Positions 1-5,384 are shown, numbered from the stretch's first letter. The stretch is DNA of 5,384 nt from Treponema sp. (GCA_017614655.1 JAGABO010000079.1:1-5384), one strand, 5' to 3'. Notes: a model not told the origin generated them from the sequence alone. Translations and numbers: made by a program.

Positions 1-18
1 ATGATTAGTGAGCATTGA
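1..18 (+). CDS. Possible 3' end of an upstream gene (partial)
   Basis: The first reading frame of the window stays open for five codons and stops with TGA at 16-18. That TGA shares its bases with the TTG proposed as the aroB start (TTGA overlap). In a tightly packed plus-strand operon this is most simply the C-terminus of the preceding gene. The ATG at base 1 need not be a start, since the window edge may have cut the gene there. Five residues are too few to name a product. Confidence 0.3.
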   Translation: MISEH

Positions 19-1202
19 ATAAAGGCATAAAACTCTGTAAACTTCCTTCTGCTATGGAAAATAAGGCAGAAAATTCAATCATCCTTAAATACCCTTCTGA
101 TGAAAATACGGTAACAGACATTTCTTTTTTTGAAGGAGAACCGTGTCCTGAAAAGCTCCTTTTAAACCTGAATGACGGAATAAAAAGACTTTTTGTAACT
201 GATACTACATTGCAGGCCCTTCCATGCATGAAAAATTTTATAAGTTACTTTACAGATGAAACTCCATCCCAGGACAGTTTATATTCAAACGGAAATGATT
301 TTCTCCTTATTTTAGGAAGCGGCGAAAAATTCAAGACAATAGAAAGCGTACTTAAAATCGTTTCTTCTGCAATAGAAAACGACTTTAACAGAAACTCGGT
401 TTTTATCGGAATCGGAGGCGGTGTCATTACCGACATGACGGGCTTTGCTTCTTCCATTTTTAAGAGGGGAATAAAATGTATTTTTGTTCCGACGACACTT
501 CTTTCCTGCGTTGATGCTTCCATCGGCGGAAAAACCGGCTGTGACTTTTCTTCTTACAAAAACATGACGGGAACATTTCATCCTGCAGAAAAAATACTTA
601 TCTGGGGAAGTTTTATAAAAACCCTTTCCGAAAGAGAATTCCGCTCAGGTCTTGCAGAAGCCGTAAAAACAGCCCTTCTCTTTTCTGATGAACTGACCGT
701 TCTTTTTGAAAAAGAGAAAGAAGATGTGCTTAAGCGGGATGAAAAAATTCTTTCTAAAATCATAAGGGAATGTGCAGAAGCAAAAGCCCGTATTGTAATG
801 GAAGACTTTAAGGAAAAAGGCCGCCGTGCATTTTTAAACCTCGGACACACCTTCGGTCATGCACTTGAATCAGCTTCCGGGCTTGGAGAAGTAACCCACG
901 GAGAAGCCGTTGCATGGGGAATTGCCAGGGCAGCAGAACTTTCCGAAAATCTCGGTTACGCAGAAAAAGGCTATAAAGACAAAACCCTGAAGCTTCTTTT
1001 TGAATACGGCTACTGCGTTGATGCAGTTCATCCTTCACTTTTAAAAACAGAAGATGCTTCCGGAAAGCTCCTTTCTGCAATGCACAAGGATAAGAAAAAT
1101 AATTCTGATTCTGTAAGGGTAATTCTTCAGAAAAAGAATACGGATACTTTTATAACGGAAGTTTCGGACAGCGAAATCCTTAAGGTTCTTAAAGGAAATT
1201 AA
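15..1202 (+). CDS. aroB: 3-dehydroquinate synthase
   Basis: This cytoplasmic enzyme converts DAHP to 3-dehydroquinate, the second step of the shikimate pathway, using NAD+ and a divalent metal. Visible motifs (395 residues): the NAD-binding glycine turn GIGGGVITD at 132-140, PTTLL then SIGGKTG at 159-175, KNMTGTF at 182-188, GLAEAVK at 212-218, LNLGHTFGHALE at 274-285, HGEAVA at 295-300 and DKK at 359-361. By family analogy the metal ligands are E215, H278 and H295, with K173, K182, K218 and N275 lining the active site. Bacterial AroB is usually about 350-370 residues, so this one is slightly long at the N-terminus. The frame is closed upstream by TGA at 9-11 and TAG at 6-8, leaving only TTG at 15 or ATG at 54 (residue 14) as starts. 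Neither has a good Shine-Dalgarno sequence. TTG is preferred because it overlaps the preceding stop, as at rnhB. A related sugar-phosphate cyclase is less likely because the GGKTG and KN motifs are DHQS-like. Confidence 0.93.
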   Translation: MNKGIKLCKLPSAMENKAENSIILKYPSDENTVTDISFFEGEPCPEKLLLNLNDGIKRLFVTDTTLQALPCMKNFISYFTDETPSQDSLYSNGNDFLLILGSGEKFKTIESVLKIVSSAIENDFNRNSVFIGIGGGVITDMTGFASSIFKRGIKCIFVPTTLLSCVDASIGGKTGCDFSSYKNMTGTFHPAEKILIWGSFIKTLSEREFRSGLAEAVKTALLFSDELTVLFEKEKEDVLKRDEKILSKIIRECAEAKARIVMEDFKEKGRRAFLNLGHTFGHALESASGLGEVTHGEAVAWGIARAAELSENLGYAEKGYKDKTLKLLFEYGYCVDAVHPSLLKTEDASGKLLSAMHKDKKNNSDSVRVILQKKNTDTFITEVSDSEILKVLKGN

Positions 1203-1203
1203 A

Positions 1204-2382
1204 ATGGAAACAAAAAGCGCATATTTTGATTTTGCCGCGACTGCAAAACCGGATGAAGAAATTTTAAAAAATGCCCTCGACTGTTATCTTGAAAACTGGG
1301 GAAATCCTTCAAGCCTTCACAACGAAGGAGTAAAGGCCAGAAAAGCCCTTGAAGATTCACGACAAATGTGTGCACAGGTGCTCGGCGTAAAACCATCTCA
1401 AGTTTTCTTTACAAGCGGCGGAACAGAAAGCGACCACATTCCCCTTCTTTCGGTAGTTTCTAGACCTCAGAAAGGGAGCGTGCTTATAAGTTCAATTGAA
1501 CACCCTGCCCTCCGCGAAATGAAGGCTTCCATGGAAAATGCAGGCTGGAAAGTCCTTACGGTTAATCCGGACAAAAACGGTTTTGTAAAAGCAGAAGATG
1601 TAGTTTCTAAACTCGAAGAAGATACGGCTTTTGTTTCCGTAATGGCCGTAAATAACGAAACGGGTGCAGTTCAGGATATTTATAAAATTGCAGAAGAACT
1701 TCAGAAATGGGCCGGTTCAAAAAGAAAACCCTTCTTCCATGTTGACTGTGTTCAGGCTGCAGGAAAAATCGAACTTAACTTAGCACATCCGGGAATTGAC
1801 GGAGCCTCTTTTTCGGCACACAAGATTCACGGACCAAAGGGAGCAGGTCTTCTTTACCTTAAAAATTCCGTTAATCCTTTTTTAAAGGGAGGCGGCCAGG
1901 AAAGCGGCATAAGAAGCGGAACGGAAAATGTCTTTGCTTCCCGCGCCTTTGCCCTCTGTTTAAAAAAATACTATATCAGTGAAGCAAATGCAGATTCAGT
2001 AAAAAGACTTCAAAAGCAGAAGGAAATGACGGAATCCTTTTTAAAAGGGCTTTCAGAGATTAAAGGTGCCGTCCTTATACCAAAATGCAGGCTTACGGAT
2101 GAATACAGAAATAAGTTTTCGCCGTGGATTGTTCAGTGTGCTTTCCCAGGCATTCCGGGTCAGGTTATGTTAAGGGCATTAAACAGCGAAGGTATCTGTA
2201 TTTCTACGGGAAGTGCCTGTTCCTCCGGTAAAAAGGGCCGCCCTGTTTTAGACACAATGGCACTGTCTCCGCAGGAAAAAGAAAGCGCAGTAAGGTTCAG
2301 TTTCGGTTTTTCTACAACGGAAGATGAACTTAATCTCCTGCTTTTAAAAATCAGGGAAATCTGCAGTAAATTTACTTCTTGA
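1204..2382 (+). CDS. Cysteine desulfurase, NifS/IscS class (PLP-dependent)
   Basis: This aminotransferase class V enzyme removes sulfur from L-cysteine as an enzyme persulfide, giving alanine, and passes the sulfur to Fe-S cluster assembly or to tRNA and cofactor thiolation. Visible motifs (392 residues, normal length): YFDFAATAKP at 7-16, GNPSSLHNEG at 33-42, TSGGTES at 70-76, EH at 99-100 (H100 stacks on PLP), VNNETG at 149-154, HVD..Q at 179-184 (D181 and Q184 bind PLP), SAHKIHGPKG at 204-213 with Schiff-base lysine K207, GGGQESGIRSGT at 229-240, and STGSACSS at 334-341 with catalytic C339. R364 in AVRFSFG fits the substrate-carboxylate arginine. ATG follows the aroB stop by one base, with a purine-rich AAAGGAAA ribosome site at 1191-1198, so the two are one transcript. 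No IscU, IscR or MnmA gene is visible, so its acceptor cannot be told. For that reason I give no specific symbol, although nifS or iscS would be customary. Confidence 0.95.
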   Translation: METKSAYFDFAATAKPDEEILKNALDCYLENWGNPSSLHNEGVKARKALEDSRQMCAQVLGVKPSQVFFTSGGTESDHIPLLSVVSRPQKGSVLISSIEHPALREMKASMENAGWKVLTVNPDKNGFVKAEDVVSKLEEDTAFVSVMAVNNETGAVQDIYKIAEELQKWAGSKRKPFFHVDCVQAAGKIELNLAHPGIDGASFSAHKIHGPKGAGLLYLKNSVNPFLKGGGQESGIRSGTENVFASRAFALCLKKYYISEANADSVKRLQKQKEMTESFLKGLSEIKGAVLIPKCRLTDEYRNKFSPWIVQCAFPGIPGQVMLRALNSEGICISTGSACSSGKKGRPVLDTMALSPQEKESAVRFSFGFSTTEDELNLLLLKIREICSKFTS

Positions 2383-2395
2383 CGGAATTTGTGCA

Positions 2396-2416
2396 TATAT
2401 TGAAACTTATATTGAA
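2396..2416 (+). repeat. 9-bp direct repeat TATATTGAA, 12-bp period
   Basis: TATATTGAA occurs at 2396-2404 and again at 2408-2416, separated by ACT. It lies between the cysteine desulfurase stop and the PUR-domain gene, overlapping the proposed -35 box. A 12-bp period is not an exact helical turn. It could be an operator half-site pair or chance in an A/T-rich stretch. The repeat itself is exact; any function is inference. Confidence 0.5.
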
Positions 2417-2428
2417 TGATGTTAGATT
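2400..2428 (+). promoter_or_regulatory. Candidate sigma-70-type promoter of the PUR-domain gene
   Basis: TTGAAA at 2400-2405 (5 of 6 with TTGACA) and TAGATT at 2423-2428 (4 of 6 with TATAAT, keeping its first T, second-position A and last T) are separated by exactly 17 bp. Transcription would begin near 2435, giving a 5' leader of about 20-25 nt that includes the ribosome site. A second -35-like TTGACG at 2379-2384 overlaps the previous stop codon but has no well-spaced -10. The match is by eye in an A/T-rich gap, so read-through from the upstream operon remains possible. Confidence 0.4.
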
Positions 2429-2444
2429 TATTAAGAAAATAAAT

Positions 2445-2453
2445 AAGGAAGGA
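2445..2453 (+). promoter_or_regulatory. Strong Shine-Dalgarno site of the PUR-domain gene
   Basis: AAGGAAGGA lies 4 nt before the ATG at 2458 (8 nt if only the first AAGGA pairs). It is the clearest ribosome binding site in the window and confirms this start codon. Confidence 0.75.
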
Positions 2454-2457
2454 TAAA

Positions 2458-2886
2458 ATGAGTATCAGAGGTGAACTTTTTACAAATCAGGTAAATCTTG
2501 ATAAAAGATCCTATTTTTTTAACGTAAAGGAAAACCGCAACGGAGACATCTTTCTTCAGATTGTAGAAAGCAAGATTAAGGAAGGCGAAGAACGCCGCGA
2601 TATAGTTGTTTTTGCTGATGACATGAAGCAGTTCTTTAAGGGAATGGATGAATCCCTTAAGTTTATCGAAAAGGCTCAGAAAGAAAGGGCAAAGATCCGC
2701 GCAGAAAAAAAAGCTGCTAAAGAAGCAAAATTTGCGGAAGGTGCAAAACCGGAAAACACTAAAAAAGTTTACCGCAGAAAGGGAGAAAGCCGTCTTGTTG
2801 CAGAAAAGAGAGCCGAAAAGGTTGCTAAAACAGGACGCGTTCATGTTGTTTCAAAAAGAAAAGCCCAGGATTCTGAAGAATATTAA
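2458..2886 (+). CDS. PUR-domain (DUF3276, BpuR-like) nucleic-acid-binding protein with basic tail
   Basis: The first 70 or so residues fit the bacterial PUR-alpha family (DUF3276), known from spirochetes and Bacteroidetes and best studied as Borrelia BpuR, which binds DNA and RNA and modulates expression. Visible markers: RGELF at 4-8, YFFNVKENRNGDIFLQIVESK at 19-39 (the core beta strands) and RRDIVVFADDMKQFF at 46-60 leading into a helix to about residue 72. These agree with the Borrelia protein as I remember it, including the start position. Residues 71-142 form a polar, low-complexity tail with 16 Lys and 8 Arg against 12 acidic residues in 72 positions, many in Ala/Lys/Glu runs like histone H1-type or ribosome-associated tails. 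It has no signal peptide or membrane segment, so it should be cytoplasmic. It has its own likely promoter and a strong ribosome site. Family assignment is firm; the target nucleic acid and physiological role are unknown. bpuR is a Borrelia name and is not asserted here. Confidence 0.85.
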   Translation: MSIRGELFTNQVNLDKRSYFFNVKENRNGDIFLQIVESKIKEGEERRDIVVFADDMKQFFKGMDESLKFIEKAQKERAKIRAEKKAAKEAKFAEGAKPENTKKVYRRKGESRLVAEKRAEKVAKTGRVHVVSKRKAQDSEEY

Positions 2887-2892
2887 TTTTTT
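2870..2892 (+). terminator. Weak candidate terminator at the end of the PUR-domain gene
   Basis: ATTC-TGAA-GAAT (2870-2881) can fold into a 4-bp hairpin, followed after the stop codon by six T (2887-2892) and another five T at 2896-2900. The stem is short and A/T-rich, so it would be a poor intrinsic terminator. It is listed only because nothing better is seen in the 15-bp convergent gap. Confidence 0.2.
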
Positions 2893-2901
2893 AAGTTTTT
2901 A

Positions 2902-3495
2902 TTACTGATAATTAAACGTGAGCCTCTGGATCGGAGAAGGTCCAAGCTCACGGCATTTCTGTTTATGTTCCTTAGTCGGATACCCCTTGTGTTTTGCATA
3001 CCCATAGCCCGGATACAATAAATCATACTCTTCCATAAGCCGGTCCCTGCACGTTTTTGCAAGAATACTTGCTGCCATTACAGAAGGATACTTTGCATCT
3101 GCCTTAGGTTCTGCACGAACTTCGCATCCGATGTCAGGGCAGAAATTTCCGTCGGTAACAGCCTTTATAATAACTTCCGGTTTCTGTCCGGGAAAGTTTT
3201 TTTTAAGCCAGGAAGGAAGCATTAAAAGCATTTTTTCATAAGCCTCTTTCATAGCCTTAAGGCTTGCATTCAAAATATTGATTCTGTCGATTTCCGCATG
3301 ATCTATAAGCGCAATTCCATAGCAGGCTTTTTCTTTTATGATTTCTTCGGCAAGGGCACGTTTTTTTTCTGAAAGTTTTTTACTGTCATTAAGAAGTTCA
3401 AGAGAAAAATCAGGAGGAAGAATAACACAAGACGCAGAAACAGGACCTGCAAGAGGGCCCCTTCCCGCTTCATCAAGACCAGCTTCCAGAATCAA
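2902..3495 (-). CDS. rnhB: Ribonuclease HII
   Basis: This cytoplasmic endonuclease cuts RNA in RNA/DNA hybrids and nicks 5' of single ribonucleotides in DNA, starting ribonucleotide excision repair. The protein is 197 residues, normal for the family. Visible motifs: GLDEAGRGPLAGPV at 6-19 with catalytic D8 and E9 and the ribonucleotide-sensing GRG at 11-13; LNDSKKLSEKKR at 35-46; TDGN at 114-117 (D115); ADAKYPSVMAASILAKTCRD at 132-151 (D133 and D151, conserved acidic positions of the family); and HKGYPTKEH at 169-177, whose Y172 fits the conserved tyrosine at the RNA-DNA junction. The start is TTG at 3495. An in-frame TAA lies only seven codons upstream with no ATG or GTG between, and the next methionine (81) would remove the catalytic centre. 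The TTG overlaps the TGA of the preceding gene as TTGA, pointing to translational coupling. Its stop lies 15 bp from the stop of the convergent PUR-domain gene. Confidence 0.95.
   Translation of the reverse strand: MILEAGLDEAGRGPLAGPVSASCVILPPDFSLELLNDSKKLSEKKRALAEEIIKEKACYGIALIDHAEIDRINILNASLKAMKEAYEKMLLMLPSWLKKNFPGQKPEVIIKAVTDGNFCPDIGCEVRAEPKADAKYPSVMAASILAKTCRDRLMEEYDLLYPGYGYAKHKGYPTKEHKQKCRELGPSPIQRLTFNYQ
2917..2952 (-). other. Inverted repeat inside the 3' end of rnhB
   Basis: CGTGAGC at 2917-2923 pairs perfectly with GCTCACG at 2946-2952. An inner TGGA (2927-2930) pairs with TCCA (2941-2944), giving an 11-bp stem broken by a 3x1 internal loop, with a 10-nt apical loop. On the rnhB strand the stem is followed by TTTAATTAT and then the stop codon, a weak U-rich tail. 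It may attenuate or terminate the minus-strand transcript, or may simply result from coding for the conserved SPIQRL end of RNase HII. Confidence 0.35.
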
Positions 3496-5384
3496 AACAG
3501 GCCCCCGGTTACGTTATTCAGAGAGTTTTCTGTAATTACGGTATCCTTATCCTTAAAGACTGCATGAGCTTCCTTAACGGATGAATCAAGGGTAAGCGTA
3601 AACTCATTTGAAACAAGTGAAACCTTAACGGACGAAAATTCAACAGCACGTCCCAAGGAACCTACGATGTAAAACGAAGAAGAACGTATATCAGCGTTTC
3701 CGCCGGAAAAACTCAAGTCAACGGCAGCAGGACTTACGGATGTAAAACGGCATGAGGAAATTACGGATGCACAGTCAGAAGATGAAACACAAAGGGAATA
3801 AGAATCTCCTCTGGAAGTAAAACCTGAATCTACAAAAGATAATGTACTGTTTTCAAAAGAGCACATTATTCCGCCGTTTTTATATACTGCAGAAAATTCA
3901 CAGTTATTAAATCCTCCGGAAGAATTTTTTGCCGTAATCATCGGAGCTGCATTTTCCAGAGAGGAAGAATCTTTTGTAAAGAAAATATTTTTTGCAAAAA
4001 GGCCGCCGTCTTCAACTTTAAGATAAGAATCATTCAGAAAAGTAATTACAGAATTTGAAGAAATCAAAAGCAGGCGGTTTTTTATAACACACGGAGAAGT
4101 AACCGTTATATCACCTTCAATACGGATACAGGCTTCCGGAGAAAATGATGCCGCTTCGACAGCAGATTCAAGAGTATGAAATGGACGCTCAACAGTACCG
4201 TCTTCTACAGAAGATTTCTTAATTGAAGAAAGGTAAAAATTATAACGGTCAACAGTCACATCATATTCAGTACGGGAACTTTTATTTCCATTAGAATCTT
4301 CGGTCCAGGAAACAACCTTATAAAAAACAGCTTTTTTTCCTGTAGGAGAAAGCATTATAGAAGGCGGTTCAAATTCCGTAAACTCAAGTTCAGAAGACAG
4401 AGAAAGAGTCTTTACGGAAGAAGGATCATCAATTTCTACAGGTTTTGAAACAAGGCAGAAAAGCTTTGCACCTTTTTCTGCAGAAACAGAAACCTGAACT
4501 TCCCTGCGTGAAAACTCAGAAGAAGCAGAAGATGTTATAACGGGAGCAGCAGGAGGAAGTTTATCTTTATCAAAAAAAGCACTTAATTTTCCCTGATAAA
4601 CTCCGGCAGAATATACATCAAAAGAAATTTCTTTTTTAATTTCATCGTTTTCAAAAACAGAAAGAACTGCATTTTCCGTAAAGAAACTTCCGCTTTGTGA
4701 AAGTTCATAACCGGGCTTAGAAAGACTGTAACAGACATCACCCGAAAGGTGTTCATTCAAGACAAGTTCCGGCTTTTCAGGAAGAATAAACTCCGTTACA
4801 GGATTACCCTTTTTATATGCCATAGACTGCCATCTGATGACATGAGGAACACTTCTGTCGAGAACAACACTTTCTGTCGAAGCAGACCAGTATTCTTTAT
4901 CTATCTGATAAATTAAATCTGTTCCGGTAAAAGTAAATGTTTCCCAGTCACGGATTTCAAAAGGAACTACACGCTTAAAAAAAGGCCTTGAACCTTCCGG
5001 CGGTCGTACAAAAAGAATAAAACGCCACTGATGAGAATCGTTTGAAAGCGTTACAGGAATAAAACGTTCAACATTGTTAGATTCAGAAAGTTCAAGAGAC
5101 GGAGCATTAAAAAAAGAGCCTGAATCACTCAGAGCGCAGGAAAATACTTCGGGAAGTGGAAAAGAAGTTCCGGCAGAATATGAAATTAACGGAGCTGTAC
5201 TTAATCCGGAAAGAAAAAGCGATGCGTCCCGGCTTACGGAAACAGGAGAAGTTTCTACTCTGTAAGAAATCTCTCTGTCTTTTCTTTTTCCGTCCCTGGA
5301 AATCACTGCAATTCGTATTGTAACAGAACCCGTTCTGTCGATTAAAACCGGATTATCATACGAAAGTCCCGAAACTGCAGGGTC
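3492..5384 (-). CDS. Large modular protein: chitobiase/FN3-like modules plus C-terminal beta-helix (5' end outside window)
   Basis: The frame is open to the right edge, so the N-terminus, and any signal peptide, is missing; 630 residues are visible, numbered here from the first codon at 5384. A GTG at 5306 is not a credible start: no Shine-Dalgarno sequence precedes it, and it splits a recognisable module. Residues 5-44 resemble the end of a chitobiase/hexosaminidase C-terminal-like domain (SYDNPVLI, RTGSVTIRIAV, DG, YRV). Similar pieces recur: IYQIDKEYW at 158-166 with HVIRWQ at 181-186, a PPAAPVI linker at 277-283, then TGKKAVFYKVVSWTEDSNGNK at 348-368 and YDV at 374-376. From about 385 on, VEDGTVERPFHTLESAVEAA (393-412) is a DUF1565/pectate-lyase-like entry into a right-handed beta-helix that runs to the end. 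The protein is Ser-rich with few Cys, and no catalytic motif is recognised. An extracytoplasmic, possibly cell-surface, structural or glycan-binding role is inference. It is translationally coupled to rnhB through a 4-nt overlap. Confidence 0.82.
   Translation of the reverse strand, partial: DPAVSGLSYDNPVLIDRTGSVTIRIAVISRDGKRKDREISYRVETSPVSVSRDASLFLSGLSTAPLISYSAGTSFPLPEVFSCALSDSGSFFNAPSLELSESNNVERFIPVTLSNDSHQWRFILFVRPPEGSRPFFKRVVPFEIRDWETFTFTGTDLIYQIDKEYWSASTESVVLDRSVPHVIRWQSMAYKKGNPVTEFILPEKPELVLNEHLSGDVCYSLSKPGYELSQSGSFFTENAVLSVFENDEIKKEISFDVYSAGVYQGKLSAFFDKDKLPPAAPVITSSASSEFSRREVQVSVSAEKGAKLFCLVSKPVEIDDPSSVKTLSLSSELEFTEFEPPSIMLSPTGKKAVFYKVVSWTEDSNGNKSSRTEYDVTVDRYNFYLSSIKKSSVEDGTVERPFHTLESAVEAASFSPEACIRIEGDITVTSPCVIKNRLLLISSNSVITFLNDSYLKVEDGGLFAKNIFFTKDSSSLENAAPMITAKNSSGGFNNCEFSAVYKNGGIMCSFENSTLSFVDSGFTSRGDSYSLCVSSSDCASVISSCRFTSVSPAAVDLSFSGGNADIRSSSFYIVGSLGRAVEFSSVKVSLVSNEFTLTLDSSVKEAHAVFKDKDTVITENSLNNVTGGLF
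3502..3506 (-). promoter_or_regulatory. Shine-Dalgarno-like GGGGG before the rnhB TTG start
   Basis: On the minus strand GGGGG lies 6 nt before the TTG at 3495, inside the last codons of the upstream gene. It can pair with anti-SD CCUCC using one G-U wobble. It supports TTG as a real start and would work together with coupling from the overlapping upstream stop codon. Confidence 0.45.
3519..3980 (-). repeat. Beta-helix rungs with 24-25-residue period in the modular protein
   Basis: Within the C-terminal domain a rung-ending phenylalanine, usually preceded by Asn/Ser/Cys/Glu, recurs at visible residues F469, F497 (NNCEF), F522 (VDSGF), F547 (SSCRF), F571 (RSSSF) and F595 (SNEF), with L622 (ENSL) last. 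Spacings are 28, 25, 25, 24, 24 and 27. The DNA repeats are degenerate; the period shows only at protein level. It fits successive coils of a right-handed parallel beta-helix. Confidence 0.65.

Noticed and set aside
1..18. ATG at base 1 as the start of a five-residue leader peptide for aroB
   Set aside because: The window begins exactly there, so the upstream sequence is unseen. The end of a larger upstream gene is far more likely.
2379..2401. TTGACG (2379-2384) with TATATT (2396-2401) as a promoter
   Set aside because: The spacer is only 11 bp, too short for sigma-70. The next TATATT at 2408 gives 23 bp, too long. TTGAAA-17-TAGATT fits better.
2431..2844. 137-codon open frame on the minus strand opposite the PUR-domain gene
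   Set aside because: It is the antisense shadow of a Lys/Glu-rich gene, which naturally reads as Phe/Leu/Ser-rich protein. It has no family resemblance, and the plus-strand gene has a strong ribosome site and a recognised domain.
2648..2908. Overlapping 86-codon plus-strand frame inside the PUR gene, reachable by slippage at the A8 run 2705-2712
   Set aside because: Similar A8 runs occur in rnhB (3197-3204 and 3361-3368, coding strand), so the run is not special. The frame is open because A-rich codons rarely make stops, and no start signal or conserved product is visible.
3338..3535. 65-codon plus-strand frame across the rnhB start
   Set aside because: It lies antisense to the conserved RNase HII N-terminus and the end of the beta-helix gene, with no ribosome site or recognisable protein.
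5304..5306. GTG as the start of the beta-helix protein
   Set aside because: No Shine-Dalgarno sequence precedes it, and the frame continues upstream to the window edge through a recognisable domain.
1..5384. CRISPR arrays, tRNA/rRNA genes, insertion sequences, attachment sites or riboswitches
   Set aside because: No repeat-spacer array, cloverleaf, transposase or terminal inverted repeats are seen. The only plus-strand gap is 75 bp and too short for a riboswitch.

Overview
The window looks like chromosomal DNA from a spirochete, most likely a Treponema of moderate-to-low GC (around 40 %, judged by eye). Three things support this. The small gene at 2458-2886 has the PUR-domain (DUF3276) signature found in spirochetes and Bacteroidetes. 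The reverse-strand gene at the right edge has the modular chitobiase-like plus beta-helix build common in treponemal surface or periplasmic proteins. The codon use is uniform and A/T-rich. No mobile element, CRISPR array, tRNA or rRNA is visible.

Left part, plus strand: a probable last few codons of an upstream gene (1-18) run into a 3-dehydroquinate synthase (aroB, 15-1202) through a TTGA stop/start overlap. One base after aroB stops, a NifS/IscS-type cysteine desulfurase begins (1204-2382). These two are clearly co-transcribed, from a promoter outside the window. After a 75-bp gap holding a plausible sigma-70-type promoter, a 9-bp tandem repeat and a strong Shine-Dalgarno sequence comes a 142-residue PUR-domain nucleic-acid-binding protein with a long basic tail (2458-2886).

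Right part, minus strand: a large, incomplete gene enters from the right edge and ends at 3492. It has repeated chitobiase/FN3-like beta-sandwich modules followed by a right-handed beta-helix. It overlaps by 4 nt (again TTGA) the TTG start of RNase HII (rnhB, 2902-3495). rnhB and the PUR gene converge with only 15 bp between their stop codons, and there is no convincing strong terminator there.

Most of the window is housekeeping: shikimate pathway, sulfur mobilisation and ribonucleotide removal. The less ordinary parts are the basic-tailed PUR protein with a repeat at its promoter, the translational coupling of rnhB to a large beta-helix protein, and the repeated use of TTGA junctions. I do not see a clear undescribed defence or mobile system here.
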